A DNA stretch of 64,000 bases from Rothia mucilaginosa ATCC 25296 (lineage in GTDB: Bacteria > Actinomycetota > Actinomycetes > Actinomycetales > Micrococcaceae): assembly GCF_000175615.1 (NCBI RefSeq), contig NZ_ACVO01000009.1:1-64000 (forward strand). Reading direction: 5' to 3'. Of this stretch, positions 1-7,360 are shown one piece after another. The notes under the pieces were generated by a model. The model did no database searches. It saw nothing but the letters and a program-made list of their open reading frames with translations, and was not told where the DNA came from. Within the stretch, counting starts at the first letter, position 1, and each line of letters begins with the position of its first letter. Both the position numbers and the translations under genes were made by a program.

Positions 1-10
1 CGGCAGAACC

Positions 11-667
11 TTACGCCCAGGTGACCAGGTCCTCGATGGAGCGGCGGCTCTTCGGCGCGATTTCATGGGCACGGTAACCGAAGGTCACAGCCACGGACAC
101 ACCGAACTCTTCCGGGTCGAACAGACCGGCAGAAGCGAGCAGCTCGTTCACTGCTTCGTAGTTCATACCCTCAATGGGGCAGGAGTCGATGCCGAGCATT
201 GCGGCGCCGGTCATCATGTTGCCCAGGGCAATGTAGGTCTGCTTGGATGCCCAGTCGAAGAGCGCACGGTCGCTTTCCAGGATCTTCATGTCGTTCTTCT
301 GGAAGCTGCCGTAGCGTTCGAGCGCGGCTTCCATCTGCTCTTCGGTGAGGTTGCGGCCTTCGAGGGTGCGGCGCATCCACGGGGTGTCGTAGCGCAGGCC
401 CTTCTTCGCCAGCAGTACGACCAGGTGGCTTGCGTCATCGAGAGCACCAGCCATGCCCCAGGCGATCGGCTTGAGCTTTTCGCGCAGTTCGGGGTCCTGG
501 ATGACCAGGAACTTCCACGGCTCGGTGCCGACGGAGCTGGGCGACAGGCGCGCAAATTCGAGGATTGCGGCGAAGTCTTCGTCGCTGACGCGGCGGTCGG
601 GGTCGTAGGCGCGGGTTGCGCGGCGGCGGGCGAAAATTTCGAGGGCTTCTTCGCGAGTTACGGTCAC
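11..667 (-). CDS. nitroreductase family FMN oxidoreductase
   Basis: The 218-residue product has the nitroreductase fold signatures: an N-terminal arginine-rich FMN phosphate-binding stretch (RRRATRAYDP, about residues 14-23), SPSSVGTEPWKF near 42-53, and a C-terminal VAVTFGYR segment. Such proteins are cytoplasmic NAD(P)H-dependent FMN enzymes that reduce nitroaromatics, quinones or related compounds; the physiological substrate cannot be told from sequence. The start is a GTG at 667 preceded by AAAGGA seven bases upstream. It is divergent from nothing visible and stands alone, with the MATE exporter gene 216 bases upstream on the same strand. Length is typical for the NfsB/YdgI-like group. 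Confidence 0.85.
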   Translation of the reverse strand: MTVTREEALEIFARRRATRAYDPDRRVSDEDFAAILEFARLSPSSVGTEPWKFLVIQDPELREKLKPIAWGMAGALDDASHLVVLLAKKGLRYDTPWMRRTLEGRNLTEEQMEAALERYGSFQKNDMKILESDRALFDWASKQTYIALGNMMTGAAMLGIDSCPIEGMNYEAVNELLASAGLFDPEEFGVSVAVTFGYRAHEIAPKSRRSIEDLVTWA

Positions 668-882
668 GGTTTCATCCTTTGCATGAGGGTTTCAATACCC
701 TGTCATGCTACACCCGCGGAGGGTTCGGGCGGTACGAAATGTGGCGAGTTACGCCCGCAGGAAATACGCCGCGAGAGCGCGAAGTACCGCCACAAAACGC
801 CAAGTCCAGCCGCCCCGGCGCACACCCAAAGTTCCCCGGAGAAGCACCTCCAGAGCCCCCTACAAGTCCCTCTGCGAAGCCC

Positions 883-2277
883 CTACTCGGCACCGGCTTT
901 CATCCACACATCCGAGCGGGCGCGGCGGCCAAAAATGACCGCGCGGATTCCTTGGAAGTACAGAATATACGCCGCCCACAAGCCGCAATACCCGGCGAGC
1001 GCATCCATGGTGCCGTTGCCGACCGCCCAGTGCAGGCCGAGCATGACGGGCACGTACATCACGAGCATGATGAAGCAGCCGATTGCCAGGTATTTCACGT
1101 CCTGCGCGCCCATGAGGATGCCGTCCAGGGTGAACACGTACGCGGCGATGGGCTGGCCGAGCGCAATGATGACGGTGGCGATGGTGAAGAGGAACGCCAC
1201 CTGCGCGTCCTGCGTGAAAATCCAGGAGCCGAAGAAGCCAATGAGCGGGCAGATTAGGCCGGTGATCACGCCGTAGATGAGGCTCATGCGCAGCAGCCGG
1301 TTTTTCAGCTGGCGCACCTTCGCACGTTCGGATTCTACGTTGAGGTCGCGTTCGCCGAGTTCCTTGCCGAGTAGCGCCTGGGCGGCGATGGCGAGGGAGT
1401 CCAGGGCGTAGAGGAAGAGGTTAAATACGCCCATGCCGAGCTGGTAGGCGGCGGTGTGTTCGGTGCCGAATCGTGCCACGACGAACACGGTCAGCAGGGA
1501 GGCGATGCGCATGGACAGGGTGCGCAGCATGAGCCAGGAGCCGAGCGAGAGCACCGAACGCATGCCGGCGACGTCGGGTGCCCAGGGGACGGCGTGTTCG
1601 CGGGTGCCGCGCATCATGACCACACCGAGCGCGGCAGCCATGCCCCACTGGGTGAGGGAGGTGCCGGTCGCCGAACCGGCAACGCCCCAGCCGACCGGGT
1701 AGATGAGCAGCCAGTTCAGCACAATGTTGACGAGCGTGCCGACCGTGGCGACTTTGAGCGGGGTGACGGTGTCTTGCAGTCCGCGGAGCGTGCCGACCTG
1801 CGCGAGGATAATCATCATCGGCGGAATGCCCCAGAGCGAGTGGTGCAGGTAGTTGAGGGCGTAGCTCATGGTTTCGTCGGTCGCGCCGAGGCCGCGCAGT
1901 AGCGGGTCTGCGAAGGCGTATCCGGCGATCATGAGGAGCATGCCGAGGCCGAAGGCGACCCACACGCCGTCCACGCCAATCTGCCAGGAGCGGCGCAGGT
2001 TCTTCTCGCCGAAGGCGCGCGCCACGGCGGGCGTGACGGAGTAGGCGAGGAAGTTCATGAGGCCCACGACCGTGGTGACGAGCGTGGCGGCGATGCTCAT
2101 GCCCGCGAGTTCTGCCTTGCCGAGTTGGCCGATGAGGGCGGAGTCGGTGAGCACGAAGATGGGTTCGGCGATGAGCGCACCGAAGGCGGGTACGGCGAGC
2201 GCGAGGATGCGCCGGTTCAGCGAAGGCTCGGCGGTGTTCGCAGCGGGTTCGGTATTCGGGTGCTTCTGTGTGCTCAT
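883..2277 (-). CDS. MATE family efflux transporter
   Basis: The 464-residue protein is almost entirely hydrophobic with about 12 predicted membrane segments and two internally related MatE halves. The N-terminal half carries NRRILALAVPAFGALIAEPIFVLTDSAL-type sequence (residues about 24-50, quoted only in part here as AVPAFGALIAEP) typical of the DinF-like branch. It probably exports cationic drugs or metabolites using a Na+ or H+ gradient (family knowledge). The ATG at 2277 has an AGAAGG directly against it, so the ribosome-binding signal is oddly close and the exact start is not certain. It lies convergent to nothing and is followed on the same strand by the nitroreductase gene. Confidence 0.85.
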   Translation of the reverse strand: MSTQKHPNTEPAANTAEPSLNRRILALAVPAFGALIAEPIFVLTDSALIGQLGKAELAGMSIAATLVTTVVGLMNFLAYSVTPAVARAFGEKNLRRSWQIGVDGVWVAFGLGMLLMIAGYAFADPLLRGLGATDETMSYALNYLHHSLWGIPPMMIILAQVGTLRGLQDTVTPLKVATVGTLVNIVLNWLLIYPVGWGVAGSATGTSLTQWGMAAALGVVMMRGTREHAVPWAPDVAGMRSVLSLGSWLMLRTLSMRIASLLTVFVVARFGTEHTAAYQLGMGVFNLFLYALDSLAIAAQALLGKELGERDLNVESERAKVRQLKNRLLRMSLIYGVITGLICPLIGFFGSWIFTQDAQVAFLFTIATVIIALGQPIAAYVFTLDGILMGAQDVKYLAIGCFIMLVMYVPVMLGLHWAVGNGTMDALAGYCGLWAAYILYFQGIRAVIFGRRARSDVWMKAGAE

Positions 2278-2362
2278 CCTTCTAGGCTACTCCCCGCCGC
2301 CGCGGCGGGTGCCTGCGCGCGGGGCGGGGTGCACTCTGCGAGATAGGTGTGCGAGATGCGCT

Positions 2363-2755
2363 TTAGGCGCCTCGGCCACGCAGTTCGTCGAGGGCGCGGC
2401 GTTCCTTCTTGGTGGGGCGGCCGCTGCCTCGTTCGCGTTTGGCAACCGGCGGCATGGAGAGGTAGGCGGGGCGCGGGCCGGAGAGGTCTTCGTAGCAGGT
2501 GACGGCGATAGGTGCGCCTACGCGTTTGACGAGGAGTTTTTCGACTTTGAAGACGCGTTCCCAGCCGGGGTAGCGCACGCGCACCACGTCGCCTTTTTTG
2601 AGTTTTTGGGAGGGTTTGGCGGGGGCGTCGTTGACGCGCACGTGGCCGCCTTTACATTCGTCGGCGGCGAGAGAGCGGGTTTTAAAGATGCGCACCGACC
2701 AGAGCCAGAGGTCGAGCCTGGCGCTGGTTAGTGCGTTGGTGTCTTCTGCGGTCAT
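2363..2755 (-). CDS. S4-domain RNA-binding protein (Hsp15/RqcP-like)
   Basis: This 130-residue basic protein begins with an S4 RNA-binding domain: RLDLWLWSVRIFKTRSLA near residues 13-30 followed by GGHVRVND and KLKKGDVVRVR near residues 36-60. The family binds rRNA or stalled 50S-nascent-chain complexes (Hsp15, RqcP) and acts in ribosome recycling or quality control. The C-terminal tail (KRERGSGRPTKKERRALDEL) is lysine/arginine rich and probably adds RNA affinity. No Shine-Dalgarno sequence precedes the ATG; a CACAAT hexamer six bases upstream could be a -10 box of a leaderless transcript. It sits 85 bases upstream of the MATE gene, same strand. Confidence 0.82.
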   Translation of the reverse strand: MTAEDTNALTSARLDLWLWSVRIFKTRSLAADECKGGHVRVNDAPAKPSQKLKKGDVVRVRYPGWERVFKVEKLLVKRVGAPIAVTCYEDLSGPRPAYLSMPPVAKRERGSGRPTKKERRALDELRGRGA

Positions 2756-3101
2756 GTGTTCATTGTGGCGCGAGGCGGGCGGGGCACCAAATCAGGTGCA
2801 CCCGCCTGCGCGTCCTGTCTCTCCACAGTTTTCGCAGTGATTCCACCGTATTTTTGCCGGGGTTTCGGCGGGGTTCCATCATGGCTTCGCCGAACCGCTC
2901 CGCAACCGGCACCTACCCGCCACGCGGCGGAAAATTTTCTATTGCACGCACCTCCCTATTGAGCGCAAACCCGCATCCACTAGGGGTATTGTTAAGTCAC
3001 CTTCTCAAGAAGTGTTCTCAAGGCCACATCGTTCGCGTGGTCTACGGGGGGGGTTGTGGCCGCGACGCCACGGGCTCCCCGTAACAGATTGGATATACAC
3101 C
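2756..3101. other. intergenic region with G8 tract
   Basis: This divergent gap separates the S4 protein from the lipoprotein gene. I see no convincing coding frame. It holds a run of eight G at 3046-3053 about 50 bases before the lipoprotein start, and a short GGGGCACC/GGTGCACCC hairpin near 2785-2810. Promoters for both flanking genes must lie here but no clear -35/-10 pair was identified. Confidence 0.5.
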
Positions 3102-3929
3102 ATGTCAGCTTTGAAAAAGCTTCTGGCGGCTGCCCTCATCAGCACTGTGCTGTCCTCTTGCTCTTTTGGTCCCACGTTGGAGAAGGACGAAAGCGCCCGC
3201 GCGATTTTCAACGCAGAAAATGACCAGGTAATCCTACCCCTGGACGCATACGACACCACCGGCAAAGACGAATACTTTACCAAAGCCCTTGAGCTCGCCC
3301 GCAAAAAGTGCTTTGCCGAACACGGGCAGCACTACAAGATGTTTGTCCGCACCGAGGGGGCCGGCAGGAACTTCGGCAGGACCTACGGAATCTGGAACGT
3401 TGAGTACGCCCAAAAGTACGGCCTCCACGAGCCCAATGAATCGAATACGCTGGATCTGTCCTCCCCTGCGCCCTCCTCCGACCCTGGGAAGGATGTCAGC
3501 ACCGAATGCTATCAGCGCGCCAGCGATGAGATGAAGCAAATTGGAGAGATCCCATTCGGCTCCGCCACATTTAGGCGTTTGGAGACCGATGCCCGAAACG
3601 CCGCAGGCGATCGACAGCTCAAAAAATCTCTCGACGACGAGTGGAAGCGATGCGTCAAGGACAAGGGCCTCACCCCCGATAGTGAGATGACCGTCAAGGA
3701 AGAAAAGAACATTCCTCAGAGCACCACCCCCTCAGAAGAGGAAATTCGAATCGCCGTCATCGAAGCGCAGTGCAATCAGGATGTAGGCCGTTCGCAGAAG
3801 CTCTACGACCTGGAGGCGCAGTACCAGAAGCCGCTCGTCGCCAAGAACCAGGCTGCCCTGGAGAATGAGCTCAAAGAATTCAAACGCCGGGACGAGCAGT
3901 TCAAGCAGTACGTCCTCGACAACCAGTAA
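3102..3929 (+). CDS. putative lipoprotein, four-cysteine family (paralogue 1)
   Basis: The 275-residue product starts with a lipoprotein signal: KK, a hydrophobic stretch and lipobox LSSC ending at Cys20. I do not recognise the family, but two close relatives lie at 18105-18917 and 19001-19816. Shared blocks are ITLPLDEYD/VILPLDAYD, GSWNVEYAKKYG/GIWNVEYAQKYG, a W/E-rich block before C-x5-GLTP (here CVKDKGLTP), and a charged C-terminal helix IEAQCNQDVG...LYDLEAQYQKPLVAKNQA. Four mature-domain cysteines are conserved across all three copies, suggesting two disulfides outside the membrane. The ATG at 3102 is chosen because it begins the signal peptide; a frame extends to 3012 but adds non-signal residues. 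The binding site upstream is weak (GGA). Confidence 0.8.
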   Translation: MSALKKLLAAALISTVLSSCSFGPTLEKDESARAIFNAENDQVILPLDAYDTTGKDEYFTKALELARKKCFAEHGQHYKMFVRTEGAGRNFGRTYGIWNVEYAQKYGLHEPNESNTLDLSSPAPSSDPGKDVSTECYQRASDEMKQIGEIPFGSATFRRLETDARNAAGDRQLKKSLDDEWKRCVKDKGLTPDSEMTVKEEKNIPQSTTPSEEEIRIAVIEAQCNQDVGRSQKLYDLEAQYQKPLVAKNQAALENELKEFKRRDEQFKQYVLDNQ

Positions 3930-3964
3930 CAGCGTATAACAGCCGGTAATAGTCGGTATGTCAA

Positions 3965-4005
3965 AAGGGTGTGTGCCGTGTTCAGTGAACACGGCACACA
4001 CCCTT
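3965..4005. terminator. bidirectional terminator hairpin
   Basis: A perfect inverted repeat with 19-bp arms (beginning AAGGGTGTGTGCC) and a 3-base loop lies between the convergent lipoprotein and membrane-protein genes. An A-rich stretch precedes and CTT follows, so it could end transcription from both sides. Confidence 0.85.
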
Positions 4006-4066
4006 CTTACGTTGCACCGGCTATGTTGCGTCGGCTACGTTGTACCGGCGGCCTAACCCGCGGCGC

Positions 4067-5218
4067 TTATGCCTCCACCGTTGCGGTGCGGCGCTCCTTG
4101 AAAGCCCAGCCGATGACACCGGCGAGCAGACCGAACGCAATCCAGGAACCGAGCACCAGCCACTGGTCGCTCGTTGCAACCTCCGGGAAGTACGCAATCG
4201 AACGCAGCAGGGTCGAGGATGCACCCGGCACCAACATCTGACCAATCTGACCCCACGCACCGGGCAGGAACACGCTCGGCATGCTTGCGCCCGAAATCGG
4301 GTTACCAATGAACATGGTGATGACCGCGCCTACAGCGAGACCAATCAGCGGCGAAGACAGCGCACCCACACCCACAATGAAGAAGGCGGTCGCCAGGTAG
4401 GTAGCGCCGAACGCAGCCCACAGGGTAGCGAAGTCACCGGGAATGAAACCGAACCAGGTGCTCAGAATCAGGGCGGTCAATGCACCACCGATGACGGCGT
4501 ACAGGGTTGCGGTGGCGAAGCGGCGCCAGGTGCCGTTCACGCGCAGTACGGAGAAGGAACCACCGAGAATACCGCCAATGACCAGCGGGAATGCGGCAAT
4601 AGCCAGACCGGTACCGGAGGAGTCACTCTCGCTCAGGGGCACCACTGCGGTAGTCTTCACCGCCATTGCGGATGCCTGCTCGGCCTGCACCTTCATCTGC
4701 TCCAGCTGGGCGGCAGCCTGCGCACCCTGCTCACCTCCCGCCTGCACCGCCTGGGTGAGGGCCTCAGTCTTGGCAGCGAGTGCCTTCTGCTGAATCTGCG
4801 CGTTCAGCTGGGTGGCAACACCGTTGAGCATCTGGGTTGCTGCGGCGTTCGCGGCGGGGGCGGTCAGCACCTCGGGAGCAGCGCCTTCGGTGAAGATAAT
4901 TGCGCCGTAGGTTTCGCGCTGCTTGATCTGCTGTTCAGCCTCTTCGCGGGAGGATGCCTGCTTCAGTTCGAAGGTTTCAATACCTTGGTCTTTGAGGGAC
5001 TGTTCAAACTGACTGACGGTCACCTCGGGGCCTGCGATAGAGACGGGCAGGTTCTTTGCCTCCATGGTCTTGGTAGGCCAAGTGAAGGCGAGAATAACAA
5101 CCGCCACGATTAGGGATGCCAGCAGGGAGGTACTGATGACCTTGATCCAGGAGGAGCGCTCGGGGGCTGCGGCGGTCACTGCCTCTGCGGTGACTGCTGT
5201 GGTGGTTTCGTTGTTCAC
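4067..5218 (-). CDS. YhgE/Pip-like (ABC-2 type) membrane protein
   Basis: The 383-residue product has one N-terminal membrane segment (about residues 26-46), a long Gln/Ala-rich external region (about 50-190) likely coiled coil, and some six C-terminal membrane segments ending in GWAFKERR. This layout matches YhgE/Pip and DUF3533-type relatives of ABC-2 permeases, often drug- or phage-related membrane proteins; no ATPase gene is adjacent, so transport is only an inference. The start is set at the GTG at 5218 because GGAG lies six bases upstream; a TTG at 5230 would overlap that signal. It is divergent from a TetR gene across two matching palindromes, one of which sits 11 bases before this start, so TetR repression is likely. 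Confidence 0.72.
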   Translation of the reverse strand: MNNETTTAVTAEAVTAAAPERSSWIKVISTSLLASLIVAVVILAFTWPTKTMEAKNLPVSIAGPEVTVSQFEQSLKDQGIETFELKQASSREEAEQQIKQRETYGAIIFTEGAAPEVLTAPAANAAATQMLNGVATQLNAQIQQKALAAKTEALTQAVQAGGEQGAQAAAQLEQMKVQAEQASAMAVKTTAVVPLSESDSSGTGLAIAAFPLVIGGILGGSFSVLRVNGTWRRFATATLYAVIGGALTALILSTWFGFIPGDFATLWAAFGATYLATAFFIVGVGALSSPLIGLAVGAVITMFIGNPISGASMPSVFLPGAWGQIGQMLVPGASSTLLRSIAYFPEVATSDQWLVLGSWIAFGLLAGVIGWAFKERRTATVEA

Positions 5219-5228
5219 GACAATCTCC

Positions 5229-5250
5229 AAACAAAATGCTTATTTCGTTT
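5229..5250. promoter_or_regulatory. TetR operator 1
   Basis: A 22-bp palindrome: arms AAACAAAAT and ATTTCGTTT around a 4-base GCTT spacer. The arms match those of operator 2 with a single C/T swap per arm. It lies directly upstream of the GTG of the YhgE-like gene, where bound repressor would block transcription or early elongation. Confidence 0.75.
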
Positions 5251-5287
5251 ACGAGTCAGAACTCTACTCTCGGTTTTTACCAAGCGC

Positions 5288-5309
5288 AAACGAAATAGCT
5301 ATTTTGTTT
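5288..5309. promoter_or_regulatory. TetR operator 2
   Basis: A 22-bp palindrome: arms AAACGAAAT and ATTTTGTTT around AGCT. Same size and arm sequence as operator 1; centres are 59 bp apart. It lies between the two divergent starts, about 55 bases before the tetR -10 box, consistent with control of both genes. Confidence 0.75.
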
Positions 5310-5364
5310 GTAAAGTCACAAAAAGAATCAGTGTTGTGTTTACGCGTTCTTTAGCCTCACCCCC

Positions 5365-5370
5365 TAGACT
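5365..5370 (+). promoter_or_regulatory. -10 box of leaderless tetR transcript
   Basis: TAGACT ends six bases before the tetR ATG at 5377 and no Shine-Dalgarno sequence is present. Transcription would then start at or next to the A of the start codon. No good -35 hexamer is visible. Confidence 0.5.
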
Positions 5371-5376
5371 GGAACC

Positions 5377-6000
5377 ATGCCCCGACTAACAGACGCCACC
5401 AAAGCCGCACGCCGAGCCCAAATCATCGAAGCCGCCGTTAGCTGCTTCCTCGAAAAGGGCTACACCAACACCTCCATGAGCGACATCATCAAAGCCTCCG
5501 GGCTGTCCTCCGGGTCCATCTACTCGCACTTCTCCGACAAAGAAGACATCCTCATCACCGCCATCAACGAGCGCCTCAACAACGTCAAGAAGCTCTACGA
5601 AACACTCCCCGAAGGCGCAGGCCCCCAGGATATTCTCGAAACCATCCACACGAACCAGCTGGTAAACGACAATTTCTCTGCCATGCTGCGCATCCGCCTT
5701 GAATCGCTCCACGCACCCGAAATCGCCAGGGCAACCACGGACATCATGCCCCTATTGCAGGGCATCATCGTAAAGACCCTCACCCCCTGGGCAGCCGAAC
5801 AGCTCAGCGTTCTACACGAAATCAACCCCGATTCGGCGCAGCGCACCCCCGAACAGGAGGCGCTCATCGCCGACTACGCCCGCGACACCGCAGACGCCTT
5901 CATGATGGTCTTCCAGGGGTACATGCTCCGCTCCTTCTTCGGCGCCCCCGAGGAAAAGGACCGCCTCTACCGCGTCGCTTTGGCGCTCCTTCCTGAGTAG
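5377..6000 (+). CDS. TetR/AcrR family transcriptional regulator
   Basis: The 207-residue product has a classic TetR N-terminal helix-turn-helix: RRAQIIEAAVSCFLEKGYTNTSMSDIIKASGLSSGSIYSHFSDKEDI spans about residues 12-58 (only key pieces: FLEKGY, TSMSDI, GSIYSHF). The rest is an all-helical ligand-binding and dimerisation domain. It very likely represses the divergent YhgE-like gene and itself through the two 22-bp palindromes in the 158-base gap. The ligand is unknown; such pairs often answer membrane-active compounds. It appears to be translated from a leaderless mRNA. The 3' end runs directly into a short gap before the sucrase/ferredoxin-like gene. Confidence 0.9.
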   Translation: MPRLTDATKAARRAQIIEAAVSCFLEKGYTNTSMSDIIKASGLSSGSIYSHFSDKEDILITAINERLNNVKKLYETLPEGAGPQDILETIHTNQLVNDNFSAMLRIRLESLHAPEIARATTDIMPLLQGIIVKTLTPWAAEQLSVLHEINPDSAQRTPEQEALIADYARDTADAFMMVFQGYMLRSFFGAPEEKDRLYRVALALLPE

Positions 6001-6097
6001 TTGCCCCCCGATAGGCCCCAAAAATCACCCTTGAGCGGTTGTTTTTCAGCATTTAGGCCGCACAGGGGCAACATAGGTCATTCACATCCTGCAGGCG

Positions 6098-6103
6098 TAG
6101 AAT
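6098..6103 (+). promoter_or_regulatory. putative -10 box
   Basis: TAGAAT lies nine bases before the ATG at 6113, with GAGG between them serving as a ribosome-binding signal. A long-range repeat GTTGCCCC (6000-6007) / GGGGCAAC (6065-6072) brackets the preceding 65 bases and could form a weak hairpin after tetR. Confidence 0.35.
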
Positions 6104-6112
6104 CGAGGAACC

Positions 6113-7222
6113 ATGACTGAATCCTGCACCCCCGCAACCCCCGAGCCGCGCGCCACCAACCCCACCGAGCTGAACAACCTGCGTGCCGCACACGCCGACG
6201 AACTCTCCTCGCGTACCCGCGCCACCAAGATTCCCGCAGACTCCTGCTCCCTCTACGACGACGAGGCTCTCGGCGGCACCGCCGGACGCGCCACCGCATG
6301 GCTGGCACTCGAGCACGTGGGTCACTGGGGCCGCGACGTGCTGGACGGCTCCGCCCTCGGTGAGGAGCTTTCGGAGGCGTTGGGCGAGGCAGTCTCGCAG
6401 GCGGGGCTGAAGTTCCTGCTGATCCGCCAGGTGGGCAGGGCGGGGCGTGTACTGCACGGCGCGCCGGATGCATCCGGCAACCCGACCCACCGGGTACTCT
6501 ACGCGCTCTGCGCCCCGGGCGAGGAGAAGCTCTACTCGTTCAGCGTGAGCACCCCCGAGCAGCTACTCGACCTGCCCCTGGACAACCCCCAGGAGTTGAT
6601 TCAGGCGACCGGTGCGGAGCTCATGGACTCCCCCGCCATTCTCGTGTGCACCCACTCCAAGCGTGACCGCTGCTGTGCCCTGCGCGGTCGCCCCATTGCG
6701 GCGCACCTGGCGGATATCCTGCCGGGTAATGCGGTATGGGAGTGCTCGCATACGGGCGGTCACCGCTTTGCTCCGGTCGGCATTATGCTACCCACCGGCT
6801 ACACCTACGGTCGCCTGTCGGAGCCTTCGGCACTGGCGGCGTACCTGTCGCTGGCGGGTCGCTCCATTCCGTCGCTGCACGGCCTGCGAGGCCGCAGCAC
6901 GGATACCCCGGTGGAGCAGGCGGCGGAGGTTGCCGTACGCCTCGAACTGGAGAAAAAGGGTGAAGAAGTAACCTCTGGAGGTTTGGTTTCACGTGAAACA
7001 TCGGTATCGGAGGCACTGAGTACACTCCGTGAGGCGGGCATTGAGCCACCGGCAGATACCGCCAAACACCCCACCATGGAGGCGGCACTCACCTCCCACA
7101 CCGACGGACGCACCTGGGTCACCTTCTTCGAGCGGGTCGCCCTTAAGCCGCGCCCCAACTCGTGCGGCAAGGGTCCCGCAGATGCTTTCAGCCGCGAGCT
7201 GCTCGCACTGCGCCAGATATAA
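6113..7222 (+). CDS. sucrase/ferredoxin-like family protein
   Basis: The 369-residue product matches the sucrase/ferredoxin-like family: a thioredoxin-like [2Fe-2S] fold with the cysteine segment CTHSKRDRCCALRGRPI (about residues 182-198) and WECSHTGGHRFAP (about 210-222), followed by LPTGYTYGRL. The cysteines and histidine are the expected cluster ligands. Biochemical role in actinomycetes is not established; some relatives are linked to carbohydrate use by name only. A low-similarity C-terminal part (about 280-369) continues the frame. The ATG has GAGG six bases upstream. It is a single gene convergent with the aldehyde dehydrogenase gene. Confidence 0.8.
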   Translation: MTESCTPATPEPRATNPTELNNLRAAHADELSSRTRATKIPADSCSLYDDEALGGTAGRATAWLALEHVGHWGRDVLDGSALGEELSEALGEAVSQAGLKFLLIRQVGRAGRVLHGAPDASGNPTHRVLYALCAPGEEKLYSFSVSTPEQLLDLPLDNPQELIQATGAELMDSPAILVCTHSKRDRCCALRGRPIAAHLADILPGNAVWECSHTGGHRFAPVGIMLPTGYTYGRLSEPSALAAYLSLAGRSIPSLHGLRGRSTDTPVEQAAEVAVRLELEKKGEEVTSGGLVSRETSVSEALSTLREAGIEPPADTAKHPTMEAALTSHTDGRTWVTFFERVALKPRPNSCGKGPADAFSRELLALRQI

Positions 7223-7267
7223 CCCCCTGCGCCAGTTCTGGCACCCGCGCATGATGTAGACAGCGTA

Positions 7268-7306
7268 AAGCCCCGGCGGCACCTTCTCGGGTACCCTCCG
7301 GGGCTT
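7268..7306 (+). terminator. hairpin between convergent genes
   Basis: Arms AAGCCCCGG and CCGGGGCTT form a 9-bp stem between the converging sucrase/ferredoxin-like and aldehyde dehydrogenase genes. There is no strong T tract, so termination strength is uncertain. Confidence 0.5.
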
Positions 7307-7360
7307 CGCCGTATTCAGGGTTCGACGTAGCTGACATCTCGCCGCCCCCGGCAAACTGGC

